Origin: Lytechinus pictus
Lineage: Eukaryota; Echinodermata; Echinoidea; Temnopleuroida; Toxopneustidae
DNA length: 64,000 nt
Assembly: GCF_037042905.1 (NCBI RefSeq)
Contig: NW_026974141.1
Location: 4,952,001 to 5,016,000 of the forward strand
Reading direction: 5' to 3'
Below the pieces are notes generated by a model, which searched no databases, was not told the DNA's origin, and saw only the letters and a program-made list of their open reading frames with translations. Shown here one piece after another: positions 1 to 9,649 of the stretch (position 1 is the stretch's first letter; every line of letters starts with the position of its first letter). Position numbers and translations under genes: made by a program.

Positions 1-19
1 TACTCGTACATGTAAATGG

Positions 20-290
20 AGTCGCTTAGGCCCAGACCTAGATCTTGGCCTAAATTACAGACCTAGATCATAAGCCCTGGGGGTAAGTGTCGAGGGTTGG
101 GAAAGTATAAGTTAGACTATAGATTTGAATTACTAATTAGGTAGGCCTAGACCCTAGCTCTTGATGATAGCATCCATCGATGAATAAATAAATAAAAGTA
201 AAGTAGCCTAGGCCTACCGCCTAGATCTAACTCTAAGTATAAAGTAGGCCTAGGGCCTATGATAAAGAAGATGTAGGTCCTAGATCTATT
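20..290. repeat. TAGGCCTA / CTAGATCT-rich low-complexity stretch
   Basis: Short words such as taggccta, gcctagac and cctagatct recur many times in about 270 bases, partly as small palindromes. No ORF of interest crosses it. It looks like a degenerate simple repeat; its function is unknown. Confidence 0.5.
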
Positions 291-1690
291 GATAATAAGA
301 CAAACATGCAGAGCAGCATGTTATTTCTAAGACCGAGTCTTACTATATTTATAAATAACAATAAGAGTTAAAATGGGTGGGGGCTAAATGCAGAAGCCTG
401 AAGTTATGCAAAATAAATTTGATATCTGAAACAAAGTGAGGACTGAGGATTGACACAATGACAGGCGTATCTTCATCCACACTCCGCTTCAGTTTATTCC
501 TGAGTCTCGATCTACTGAAGATAGATGCAGATCTCCCACTAGATCTAACGTTACAGTGTACAAAAAGAAGCCTAATTCTTCTTGTTTTAATCAATCGTGG
601 GTTGGTCCTTGTTGGAGGTGAACCAAACCAGCCCGATTATCTCTCGATTCCCAGCCGGCTAGGAGCCCGTACAAAATATATGTGGTTGCACTGGGCGACG
701 ATGACAATCTAACTTCAATTTCAAAGACCAAATTCTGCTTTCCTTTAGCAGAAAAATGATAACAAACTCTCTAATTTGTTAAAGAAATAACCAAAGATCA
801 CAAAATACAGTGTGAAATGTGTAAATAGTCCACTGAAATCATGTGGTTATATCAATTAATACGTACTCACCGGAGTGTTCGTAGGTCCATTTTGTGTGTG
901 GAAAGAAAAGTTTCAGAATGAATAAATTAGATGACGTAATGAGGTCAAATGAATAATTAATTCTGTAACACGATACCACTAGTATCGATGACAAAGAATC
1001 GGGGAAATCGCGTATTAATGACGCTCTTAACCAATGAAAAGGCCGGATTATGAATATCTTCATGCTCATGAATGTCAATGAGGGCTTATTTTTGTCTTCA
1101 AATGATCGCGGTAGGCGGAGCCTAATCTCATTTGTTTTGTGCTGAACGCGCACGCAGCTTTCGGTCTAGTAATATATTATAAGGTCTTTGGTATTTATGG
1201 TGAATCTCTGCGTAGGCCTAAAGTTGAAACTGGTTTCATGGCAACTTGTTTTTTTGTGCACGTCTAATAACAAAATCCACTGATTTTTGCTAGAAAAGGT
1301 TGAAGATTTTTTTCCGAAATTCGTCAAATTCTCCAAGGATAATTTGTTTAAGGAGTATATAATAAGCACCTTCCAAGTCAGCACACTGTCCGCTATCCGG
1401 TGGTGTAAAATTTATTGGCAGAGATATGATATTTTCCGAAATAAGTATCCAGAAGTAGGAGCAACCAAAAAACACGTCTGCTCCTTCAAATATATTAATG
1501 AGATTGAATAGACTTGATTTGAACTCTTCTGCAGATTAAGAGTGCTCAAAAAAAATAAAAAAATTGATATGTTGGAAGCATAGCCTTGCTGTATAAGAAC
1601 TCTAATTCATGAAGTATTCATATGAGTTTTATCTAATGAATCGGGGATCTGAGCAATGAATATATATATAATAGAGTCAATTGATCTGCT
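291..1690. other. Intergenic, no gene recognised
   Basis: Only short, compositionally random ORFs are present on either strand, none with a recognisable motif. The sequence is AT-rich. I see no transposon signature here apart from the PLE-terminus-like sequence that begins near the right end. Confidence 0.4.
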
Positions 1691-1730
1691 CGGAGTATCA
1701 AAACTCTGTGGACAATAATATTTTAACGAA

Positions 1731-1755
1731 TTTTCGCCCATAGGGCTTTGTCAAG
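1731..1755 (-). ncRNA. Hammerhead-like core in a PLE terminus (degenerate)
   Basis: On the minus strand the sequence reads CTTGACAAA, then stem GCCC, loop TAT, stem GGGC, then GAAA. This matches the CUGANGA / helix II / GAAA core of a hammerhead ribozyme with a changed first box. The same stem-loop (GCCC TAT GGGC) recurs at 22,467-22,490 inside a clearer PLE terminus, so this is probably the same family. PLE termini are known to carry hammerheads (established). Activity of this copy is doubtful. Confidence 0.4.
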
Positions 1756-1859
1756 TTATGCCAAATTTATTGGATTGCGTCAAAATAATTCGTCATAAAG
1801 ATGCGCGTATCTAAAACAGTGAGCAAAAGCGTACAAAGGATGACGAAATTGATACGTCA

Positions 1860-2052
1860 TAAAAGGGAAACGAAAGAAGACAGTAGGAGAGGTAGATGGA
1901 GAGAAAATGAGAAAGAGTGGAAGAGAGAGAGAGAGAGCGCGTGAGAGAAAGACAGAAAGAGAGAGCGGGTGAGAAGGAAGGAGATAGGGGAGAAAGAAAA
2001 AGAAAAGCAAAGAAGGACAAGGAAAATGAAAAGAAAGTAAAAGAAAAGAAAT
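1860..2052. repeat. Purine-rich (GA/GAAA) low-complexity tract
   Basis: An almost uninterrupted purine run on the plus strand (gagaga, gaaag, ggaga). Its complement creates long Ser/Leu/Phe/Pro ORFs on the minus strand that are compositional artefacts. A similar tract lies beside another PLE at 17,420-17,715, so such tracts may mark PLE 3' flanks here. Confidence 0.8.
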
Positions 2053-2054
2053 GT

Positions 2055-3240
2055 CTACGCCAGACGAAATGAATGGAATGATATGTTGAGTCCATGGGGT
2101 TGGAGACATCCAAGGCGATGGATAATCTTCTCTTCCAAAAGCTTTCTGTCCTCATCACCTCCTTTGCATGATAGAAATCCGAAGATCTTCAAATCCTCGA
2201 TGGTGTGTCCTAGCAAATTAAAGTAACGGGCCACAGGATGACTTTGAGTGTTGAGTCTAATAGATCTCGGATGTTCGGTAGCTCTGTCGGCCATCCTTCG
2301 CCTGGTTTCCCCGATATAGATCAAGTCACAGCGAAACCAGACAATGGCATAAATCAGGTTGGTGGAGGTACAGGTAAATTCTTCTCTTATTTTCCACGTG
2401 CAGAAACAAAACGGCACGTGTTGCAACTACGTCTCCTGCAAGATGTTGTTCCTTGCCGCTGAGTTTGATTGATTGCAAGTGGATTCATTCTGGAGTGAAC
2501 GAGTAAGTCCCTCAAACTCTTGTCTTTTTGTAGGCAACAATGGGTGGTTCGTTGAATACTCTCTTCACTCCAGGGTCTCTTTCATGATAGAGGTATTGCT
2601 CATGACGTTGGAGACGACTTTGGCTGTCTCGGGGTGGTAGGTCATCCCTAAAGTTAAACTGTTAGTTTATTGACGACTTCTCTCCTGAAGAGCTTGCTGA
2701 CGTGTCAACTCGGAGGCCTTGCGAACAGCACTTTCTATTACTTCTTCCGGGTAACCGCTTCTGCGGAAGAAAGAGACAATTTCCTTAGATTTGTCACGGT
2801 AATCAGCATTGCTGCTGTATGAATAAGGTCTCGACCTTTTGCAGTTGGGTGGATGTGATGATTCATAGTTCAGGTAACAGTGCGCATCGGTCTTCTTGTA
2901 GTGCACGCTGGTGGTAATGCCAGTGCCCTCAATACCAAGGTTGATATCCAAGAAAGGGACAGTCTGATCTGATATATTATGCGTGAATCGAAGGGATGGA
3001 TGATGGTTATTGAAATACTCAATGAAGGATTGAAGTAAATTCTTCCATAGAGCAACGAGGTCATCAATGTATCTCTTTAGCAGAAGTGGCTTAGGACCTT
3101 GGTAGTTGTTGAGTAGTTCCTCTTCTACGAAGCCCACAAATAGACACGCATAAGAAGGACCCATTCTTGTGCCAATAGCCACATCTTTCTTCTGTACCTA
3201 GAATTCATCTTCGAGCTGGAAGGATGATATATAACGAAAT
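2055..3240 (-). pseudogene. Penelope-like element fragment: RT palm/thumb, linker and GIY-YIG domain
   Basis: The larger minus-strand ORF (2,667-3,182) starts at the RT motif GTRMGPSYACLF and contains the catalytic YIDD box. It continues through the PLE-typical segment GITTSVHYKKTDAHCYLNYE and SSHPPNCK. After a stop near 2,667, the linker can be followed in broken frames (TYHP, NEPPIVAYKK). The end of the element is in ORF 2,055-2,426 with IYIGETRRRMADRATEH, the GIY-YIG endonuclease signature, and a closing LEEKIIHRLGCLQPHGLN. The N-terminal RT fingers are absent, so the copy is 5' truncated, and an in-frame stop also separates the visible upstream codons from the palm. It is a non-functional retroelement. 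Its 5' end abuts a terminal repeat at 3,241-3,345 that also occurs beside the PLE at 21-22 kb, so the two belong to one family. Confidence 0.9.
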
Positions 3241-3345
3241 AATGCTGATGATAATGCTTTGATTGTCAATAAATTTTTTATTGTTTACTTGAATTTTCGA
3301 CGGTCCTCCGTCTTCTTCAGTAGTTTACAATGTGTGGTATCAGAT
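3241..3345 (-). repeat. PLE terminal repeat (pLTR-like), family 1
   Basis: This block (aatgctgatgataatgcttt ... acaatgtgtggtatca) matches 22,155-22,262 almost base for base. In both places it directly precedes, in minus-strand sense, a 5'-truncated PLE coding region. That is the arrangement expected of PLE pseudo-LTRs. It includes the hammerhead-like core annotated separately. Confidence 0.75.
3294..3320 (-). ncRNA. Hammerhead ribozyme-like core in PLE terminus, family 1
   Basis: The minus strand reads CTGAAGA, A, GACGG, AGGA, CCGTC, GAAA. That is the CUGANGA box, one extra A, a perfect 5-bp helix II closed by a tetraloop, and the GAAA box. The identical 27 bases occur at 22,216-22,242. Helices I and III are not convincing by eye, so self-cleavage is unproven. 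Hammerheads in PLE termini are established; assignment of this copy is an inference. Confidence 0.5.
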
Positions 3346-3346
3346 C

Positions 3347-4620
3347 AATAATATATATATAATTCATTAATTTTATCTAAGTACTTGTGTAGACTTATTA
3401 GAATGATTCTAATCTGTTCTGCCTTTTTATCTTATTGTGAGAACATTCAAATGCTTGTAGGTTCTCCTACATGGCCTTATGTGCCTTGATTTAGTTTTTC
3501 ATTAAAAAATGACGTTTATTTGCCATCTCTGCTGTCAGCCTGTCACAAAAATCAAAACAATGCATCATGAAGTATAATTCAAACAAACAAAGAGAGAGCG
3601 AGAGGGATTTGTGGTTTGCAAAAATATATGAAATTTATTAATGTTATTTATTGCAGTGCTTGTTTAAGCTTCATATATCAGAATGATTCTAATCTGGTAA
3701 CTCCACATCTTCATAAGATATCACGTTAATATACTAGGCAAGCGATGGAAATATCACTTCCAAATCTGGACCGCATTTTATTTTGCAAGTCCATTCATAG
3801 GCTTATAGTATTTCATCCATGGCATGAAGTGCCGTGATATTTTTTCCACAAGGTTTTATTTTCAGTTGCCATTTCTTAACGAGAAAGCTGATCTGGCGGC
3901 CATTGCGTAACGAGTTGTGATCAATCGCAACTAAAAATGAATATAATTGAATTGTAAACAAGACATAGTGAGACACGGGGCTGAGAGGCATATGAGTGAT
4001 TTTGTATTTGCGTTTATAAACGAAACCCTGCATCGGGCTCCTGACCTTATCGACAATGGAAGACGAATAGATTCCTTGAATATTTAACCGGTCCGTAGCA
4101 CTTTTACCGATAGCAATGCGTGAAGCTTCCATATCATGCACTGCATCACGTAAAATTGAGAGATGAGAGCTCAAAATCACGTATAATTATTTTTTTTTAC
4201 CAGTTCTTCATTACTCTTTACAATGTCTAAGTCCACATCTTCATTAGATCACTTATGCGAGGAAGGCCATGAAAATGTTACATGCACTTCCAAATTTTGT
4301 CATTTGTAATTGTATTATCTCTTTCAGGGTCACGAAAGCCTTGATTTTTTTAATATAAAGTTAGGCTTTTATTTACCACGTGTGCTATCTTCATGAGATA
4401 GCTGCTCTGAACATAATTCAACATGCTCACTAGCTGTAACAGTAAAATAATGACAAAATAAATTTGTCTATCATGTCTGACACAGATGAATAATACGTTT
4501 AATATGATTATGAAGTAGCTCGCGGATACGCAAACTTACCTGTTCATTTCATATCTTCCTTAGATAGCACTAATACACTGCAAAACACGCCGGGGTTAAT
4601 TAATATTAGTTATCAGATAA
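3347..4620. other. Non-coding, with weakly duplicated segments
   Basis: No convincing gene. The phrase ccacatcttcat(a/t)aga followed by cacttccaaat occurs near 3,701-3,770 and again near 4,231-4,310, about 530 bases apart. Neighbouring words (gccttgattt, tttatttgcca/tttatttacca) are also shared. It therefore looks like two or more decayed tandem copies of an unidentified repeat. Confidence 0.4.
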
Positions 4621-4624
4621 TCAG

Positions 4625-5244
4625 TCAAGTGATTTGGCATGTCTCAGTCGAATAGTCATGTCGAAAACCAGATTGATATTCGTAAATCATATCATTTTCT
4701 TTAAAATATTTTTCGATCTGAACACATACCGCCTTTTCTAGAATTTTGGATACTATGCTTAAAACACTGATAGGTCTGTAGTTTTCAACAGCAGTTTTAT
4801 CTTTCTTCTTATGAATAGGAGTTATTTTGGCAATTTTCATATCCTCTGGGAAAGTGCTAGTAAAGGTAGATAGATTTATCAAGAAACTTAATAGTTTGTA
4901 CAAACTCTTTGCTCCTTCTTTTAGAAATTTAGCAGGTATCAAATCTAACCCAGTGCATTTTGATACATTTAATTTACGCAACTCATTAAAAATGAATCGA
5001 TCACTAACAGGTAATATTTCAAATTTATATTGGCTTATACCCTTTTTTCATAAAATTCATGAATGTTCTCACTGTCTGCACTGAAAATGTCTTTGCAAGA
5101 TGGAAGTTTATTTACCAACGTAGCTGCGACATTTGTAAAATAGGAATTGAATTCATTGGAAATAGTTATCTTATCATGACATAATTCTCCGTCAATTGAA
5201 ACGACTAATTCTTGGTCCTTTCCATTTTTCTTTTTTAATCCCAA
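4625..5244 (-). pseudogene. LINE reverse transcriptase, N-terminal half (pseudogene)
   Basis: ORF 4,625-4,981 contains SKCTGLDLIPAKFLKEGAK, IAKITPIHKKKDK and ENYRPISVLSIVSKILEK, the first RT motifs of CR1/Jockey-type LINEs. It ends at the motif QSGFRHDYSTETC. ORF 5,035-5,244 in another frame supplies the preceding linker (ELCHDKITISNEFNSYFTN). The catalytic palm is missing, so no active enzyme can be made. Confidence 0.85.
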
Positions 5245-5580
5245 ACTTTTTAGATTCTGCCAAAGTCTTTTAGAATCATTTTTATTTTCTTTTTTTTTAT
5301 TTTGTAGGTATTCTAATTTTGCCTTTTCACCTCTCTTTGAACCATATTTCTTAATTTCTTGTATCTTTTAGAAAGCGTGTCATAATCCTCATCGCTTAGA
5401 TTTTTCTTCATTTTTTATACGCCACATTTCTTTCTCGAATAAGAGAAATAATATCTTTAGTCATCCAGTTTTCTGATCTCTGTTTAATTCTAATTCGTTT
5501 TTGAGGCGCTATCATATTCATCGTTGAAATAAAAGTATTTTGAAAAACTCACCAAGCCTTATTTACGTCAGTGCATTGGG

Positions 5581-6499
5581 TTAAATTTGACCAATCAACG
5601 GTAGACAGTTTAAGATTGAAAGATTCTTCGCTATATTTTTTCTGTGAACACCTATAGCCAGCCTAATTTTCTTTCGTGTACAGAAAGTAAAAGAATGGTC
5701 ACTTATACCTAGATCAATAACACCACTTTGACATATTTTTTTTTCGTTATTACAATAACATGGTCCAATAAAGAAGAACATGTGTGTGTGACACGGGTTG
5801 CATCTTTGATGAGTCGGCTAAATCCATGAAGACTCAATAAGTCAGTATATTTTGTAGCCAGTGGAGATTTCTGAAAAAGACAAACATATATATATCACCT
5901 AAAAGTATAATTTCATCATCTTTCTTTAATGTATCGAGGATACTTGACATTTTCTCAATAAATTCATTGCTTTTCGGAGGCCTATAAATGACGCCAGCAA
6001 TAATTGGTTTTGATCTTGGTAGAAGCAAATTAATCCACAGTGATTCAGAATCGCCTGTACTTAAAACATCTATGATATTGAATGCAATATCATTTCTGAC
6101 ATAAAAACATACACCACCCCCAGAGCCTGATAATCTATCATTGCGTATTACTTTGTATCCATCTATATTGATTTCTTCATCATTCACCGAGTCATTTAGC
6201 CATGTTTCTGTGAAAGCAATGACTGCAAGATTCTTTCTCTTAAATAGAAGTCGAAGTTCTGAAATGTTTGGTAGAATAGATCTAACATTTAGATGTACAA
6301 AGTGAAGACCTTTTACAGCAAATATGTTTTCAAAATCTTGATAAAGTAAACTTGAATCCTTCGAGTTTTTTTGTTGTAAATTTGGCTCTGGAATGTTTTC
6401 GGGTACCCGAATTTCTTTCTCACAGTTTACAATAGTATTATCGTAGTCGTCAAATAAAGATTCACAGAAAGATGGTACAAACAGGTTGAACAAAACCAT
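5581..6499 (-). pseudogene. LINE APE-type endonuclease (pseudogene)
   Basis: ORF 5,834-6,499 carries the APE landmarks in order: HLNVRSILPN, the ETWLND catalytic-glutamate region, GGGVCFYVRND, GVIYRPP and ILLGD. The reading frame is then lost at a short TA run near 5,880-5,890. The last block, LGISDHSFTF with the SDH catalytic histidine, is in ORF 5,581-5,781. In LINEs this domain nicks target DNA to prime reverse transcription. It is broken here and lies in a different frame from the upstream 2A/PHD ORF. Confidence 0.85.
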
Positions 6500-6861
6500 T
6501 CTTCATCGGGGCTCAAATATAAATTTGAATATATTTCCAGGCCTATTTCTTGACAGTGAATATGATACCATCTTTTACAGGTGGAACAAAGAAGGCCGCA
6601 CTGATTTGATTTTACTGGTTTTTCGCAGTTTCCACGTGGAACCTTAAATTGTGGGCCTGGGTTTGATTCAATATCACCAGACAATAATAAGAGGAGGAAA
6701 ACAATGATTTTGGTCACTTCCCTATTCACTAATTCTATGGAAGGGATCCATTTGTTTTGAAAATAATAAATGTACAATTTGGGATATATCATTCTGAGGT
6801 TTATTTTTTCATAACAAATCGTTTTGCAGGTAAAGTCGTGCATATAGAACACATAACTCAA
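6427..6861 (-). pseudogene. LINE N-terminal region: 2A ribosome-skipping motif plus PHD-like finger
   Basis: The 144-residue ORF has a hydrophobic run (IIVFLLLLLSG), then DIESNPGP at codons 63-70 (bases 6,652-6,675). This fits the 2A consensus DxExNPGP exactly. 2A motifs make the ribosome skip a peptide bond between the final G and P, and they are known near the N terminus of sea urchin LINEs and immune genes. The hydrophobic stretch just upstream could act as a signal sequence when skipping fails (a published idea for urchin 2A). After the motif comes a Cys4-His-Cys3 finger (NCEK, QCGLLCSTC, HIHC, WFCSTC) typical of PHD domains in such LINEs. The frame shifts near 6,490 into the endonuclease. 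The start codon is not certain. Confidence 0.85.
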
Positions 6862-7030
6862 AGTGATCTGTTATATACATCAAAATTTCCAATTTCCATT
6901 TTTGCCATCATAGTATCATATTCTTTCATCAGTCAAATAGGTATGTATGGAGATACATGTATTTAACCATTAAGTAATGATCTCACTAACAGTAAATAGT
7001 CCTGCCACTCTCTTGTCGAAGTCCTCGATC
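6862..7030. other. Short non-coding gap, possible LINE 5' leader
   Basis: AT-rich bases between the LINE and the MITE. They may be the LINE 5' untranslated region, but nothing in the sequence proves it. Confidence 0.25.
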
Positions 7031-7190
7031 TGGGGGGCGTTTCATGAAAGGACTTGTCGGACGTTTTATCCGACAAGTCCCATGTTATCCGACAGTTACC
7101 ATAGTAACAGTACCTCTCAGCCAATCAACATCAGAGAAAGATGTCAGATCTGACAACTTGTCGGATGAAAATGTTGATGAAACACTCCCC
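7031..7190. mobile_element. MITE-like inverted-repeat element (GGGNGTTTCAT ends)
   Basis: The left end (gggggcgtttcatgaaagga) is matched in reverse complement by the right end (tgttgatgaaacactcccc). Subterminal copies of cttgtcgga / tccgacaag are inverted too. There is no coding capacity. The ends resemble those at 42,581, 51,173 and 61,858, which suggests related non-autonomous DNA transposons. It interrupts the 3' end of the neighbouring SGNH ORF. Confidence 0.75.
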
Positions 7191-8048
7191 AGGTTGTCTC
7201 ACCATGCCTTCTGACATCTCCGTGTATGTTGGTCGTAGGAGCAGCTACGTCAGCATAGGACCTTCCATCAAAGAAGTTTGGACGTCGATGCTTCTGGTTT
7301 GGTAAGACACGGCGGATGTTTGCTGGGAAGATACCCTGGCCAACTTTGTTAAGGTGGACCCCGTCACGACCTAGGTGCTGCTCACCGATGTTGTCATTGA
7401 TGACGAACCCCCATGAGTTTCGCCTTGCAGTATCCCTCAGGGTGGAGTTGACGAAGTTGATCCTCTTCTCTTGGTACCGCGACTCCCATCGTCTGTGGAT
7501 GATGCCAGATAGGATGACCTTCAGCCCCTTTCTAGCAGCAATATTTCCTACGTCCACGATCTTGTTGTGCAGACAATTGGGGCCATCCTTGTGTTGTTTG
7601 TACCGACATGCACAATGACGGTACCTCCTTGAACGATGGCGGCACACTTGTTGGATAGACATGTCAGTATGTCTTTGGACCTGGCACCGGGAACGGAACG
7701 ACATCTCACTTTCATTTTGCTTGACAGGCGACGACCATCAATGTTTTTCAACATGGAATCTCCCAACAGTAGCACGTCGTGTGATTTCTTTCGTCTCTGG
7801 CGTTGGTTGACCCGTCTCCACTCACTGACGGAATCCGATGATTCTGCTCCGTTCGCTTCGCCCTCCACTCCAAGAATCTCAAATCGGTTGCTAGTTGGAA
7901 TGTTGGATATAAATTCGCTTGTATTCACAGTTGGAAGTTGAATTTTTGATGATGATTGTGGGATGCTCGATTCTTCTTCGGCTGATGATGCTTGGTGTAC
8001 AAATACATCGTCCATGTGATGAATGCTATGACAGTCTTCCACAACCAT
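7190..8048 (-). pseudogene. SGNH-hydrolase-like ORF of a retroelement (frameshifted)
   Basis: ORF 7,548-8,048 encodes a Ser/Glu-rich N terminus, then SHDVLLLGDSMLKNI (block I GDS with the catalytic Ser), VRCRSVPGARSKDIL, and VIVHVGTNNT (the Asn block). A frameshift near 7,585 moves the rest into ORF 7,144-7,704, which has KGLKVILSGI and DGVHLNKVG (block V with the catalytic Asp/His). It then continues to RSYADVA, a short motif also present (TYADVVK) in the PLE-linked ORF near 14.4 kb. Esterase-like SGNH domains are known in ORF1 of some CR1-type LINEs, so this is probably a transposon ORF1 rather than a host enzyme. It lies on the same strand upstream of the LINE but is separated from it by a MITE, so membership of the same element is uncertain. 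Confidence 0.7.
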
Positions 8049-8054
8049 AGTGGA

Positions 8055-8660
8055 GGTTGATGCGTCGTAAATCAGGTAGAAATATCAGGTAGAAATGTCT
8101 GAAGTTTTTCGTCGACATACTTAGACATTGGTTCTGATATAGAATCTACGCTTGAGACAATGGGTCTACCGGGGAATGATCTTTTTCGACTGTCGTTTGT
8201 ACATCAGACTCCTCGTTTCCACAGATAGTCTATCCAACTGAGGTAATTTGTGAATCTTATGTTACAAGTAGAATTTACTCACTCTGGGGTTATCAGACAC
8301 CAGCGTACTACTAGAGTCATCAACAGTTTTAAGATTCTCCACACATTGTAAGGCTTGTTGATGGTACTCCAGTGTGGGGTCTTCTGTTAAAGGAGAGTAG
8401 AACGCCTCGTCTGTGAGCTGCCGTTGGGCCCCGGAGATGTAATCGTTGGCGTCCTGGATTACCACTGCCCCACCTTTGTCAGCCGGCTTGATGACGATGT
8501 TAGTGTTGTCCCTCAGCGATTTGATGGCCGTCTTCAGTACCTTCTCTTGATGACTTGGTGGATTCTCTTTGACGTCCGTAAGGAAGTTGTCAATGTGTCG
8601 CTCAACGGCTGAGGTGAAGTTATCGATGACAGATTTTGCTATGATAACTGGCTAAAGAGT
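8055..8660 (-). pseudogene. Penelope-like element fragment: N-terminal RT region
   Basis: In minus-strand frames one reads TNIVIKPADKGGAVVIQDAN and YISGAQRQLTDEAFYSPL (8,262-8,520), which is the hallmark start of the PLE RT. A broken continuation follows toward 8,055 (PIVSSVDSISEPMSKYVDE). The upstream part (AVERHIDNFLTDVKEN) is the PLE pre-RT region. No YIDD box or GIY-YIG domain is present, so the copy is 3' truncated. It points away from the PLE terminus at 8,771-8,870. Confidence 0.85.
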
Positions 8661-8712
8661 GCGCGCCCTTCACGGAAACAACTATTGTCATAGTAACGCG
8701 TTTTTTGTGATG
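8637..8712. repeat. 75-bp repeat shared with 22,288-22,369
   Basis: The string gctatgataactggct followed by gcgcgcccttca, aacaactattgtcatagtaacgcg recurs at 22,288-22,369. In both loci it lies next to PLE sequence and a TA-rich run, so it is probably a PLE-associated untranslated segment. Confidence 0.65.
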
Positions 8713-8812
8713 ATCAAATGTTACGTAACAATAAAGGAAAAAATATATATTTATATATATATATATATAATGAGATGAGGTCAACTCAAGGACGACGCAG
8801 GAAACAATTCTC

Positions 8813-8847
8813 AGCTTTAGCTTTCGTCTTTATTAAGACTTTGTCAG
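8813..8847 (-). ncRNA. Hammerhead ribozyme-like motif, PLE family 2
   Basis: The minus strand reads CTGACAA, A, GTCT, loop, AGAC, GAAA, then GC TAAA GC T. It has the core box (one change from CUGANGA), a 4-bp helix II, the GAAA box and a tiny 2-bp helix III. The very short helix III is the form described for PLE hammerheads. The base after the last T is G, which is unfavourable at the cleavage position, so this copy may be inactive. Confidence 0.5.
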
Positions 8848-9116
8848 AAGCGGTCTGAAAAGGGGATACAACATCCACATTTGGCTTATAATCACAAATT
8901 ATTGCACATCAGTGAATTATCATCAAGTTGACTTTATTCCATAATATCATTAAACAGATGAATGAATGAATGAATAAAAAATAATAATTCGCTTAAAAGA
9001 ATAATTATATAAATGAAGAAGACATACCTGTAATTACAGACTATTGTGGCAGTAAAGTAGGATGCCTACCGTATCCGTGGAGCGTATCCGTGGAGCCTAC
9101 CGTATCCGTACCGTGG

Positions 9117-9401
9117 AGCGTTGTGGCCCAGTGGATTAGTCTTCGGACTTTGAAACAGAGGGTCGTGGGTTCGAATCCCAGCCATGGCGTAATTTCCTTC
9201 GGCAAGAAACTGATCCACAATGTGCTGCACTCAACCCAGGTGAGGTAAATGGGTACCGGTAGGAAGTAATTCCTTAAAAAGCTGTGTGCGCTATGAACGC
9301 CTAGCTTAGCCGGGTAATATAGGAGCGCCTTGAGCACCTAACAAGGTGGATATGTGCGCAATATAAATACCCTATATTATTATTATTATTATTATTATTA
9401 T
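9117..9401 (+). mobile_element. tRNA-derived SINE with (ATT)n tail
   Basis: It begins with a tRNA-like head: an A-box-like tggcccagtggattag and a perfect B box ggttcgaatcc. A SINE body follows (caatgtgctgcactcaaccc, gcgccttgagcacctaac), and the 3' tail is (ATT)n. An empty site exists at about 16,085 in the paralogous PLE terminus, which confirms insertion. The same family lies on the minus strand at 47,622-47,927. Confidence 0.9.
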
Positions 9402-9480
9402 CCTATCTCGTTCTTAATGAAAGTGTCACAAATTGCAAAATGAAAACATTGGTTGCTAGGTGGTGAAATAAGGTCGGTTG

Positions 9481-9640
9481 TGGTCGTATACAACAATAAA
9501 TGTAAAACATCAGTAGAGAGACAATTTCTTATAAAATTTTTGCACATAGGACTTCACCGTGAAATTTTTAATTTATTAAGTCAACAAGAAACATAGAAAC
9601 GCAGTGCGCAGAAGTTTCTATATATATATATATTCATAGC
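9481..9640 (-). repeat. PLE terminus, family 3 (degenerate)
   Basis: It shares cggttgtggtcgtata, agtagagagacaattt and the phrase gaaacgcagtgcgcag with 22,395-22,560 and 17,262-17,360. The hammerhead-like stem seen in the 22.4-kb copy is decayed here (cataggacttcaccgtg). Confidence 0.6.
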
Positions 9641-9649
9641 ACATATGGG

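Larger units (their letters stand above)
4625..6861 (-). mobile_element. Broken CR1/Jockey-like LINE with 2A motif, PHD-like finger, APE endonuclease and RT
   Basis: Read on the minus strand, the element shows in order: a hydrophobic leader plus 2A motif, a Cys/His finger, an apurinic-endonuclease-like domain and the start of a non-LTR reverse transcriptase. Frameshifts near 6,490, 5,870 and 5,300 and a microsatellite inside the endonuclease break the ORF. The RT stops at about 4,625 before its catalytic FADD box, so the 3' end is missing. Separate parts are annotated individually. Confidence 0.85.
8771..9480 (-). repeat. PLE terminal/untranslated region, family 2, interrupted by a SINE
   Basis: Bases 8,771-9,060 and 9,401-9,480 align with one continuous stretch at 15,789-16,165. 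Shared words include gaagacatacctgtaattac, tatcctatctcgttctt and aaaacattggttgctaggtgg. The SINE at 9,117-9,401 is absent from the second copy. The repeat begins with a hammerhead-like core on the minus strand, as at 15,839-15,874. Confidence 0.75.

Noticed and set aside
1780-2158. Overlapping minus-strand ORFs of 109 and 115 residues (Ser/Leu/Phe/Pro-rich)
   Set aside because: Compositional artefacts of the GA-rich tract, with no domain-like pattern.
9117-9190. Possible functional tRNA gene
   Set aside because: The head is followed by a SINE body and (ATT)n tail with no terminator, so it is a SINE.
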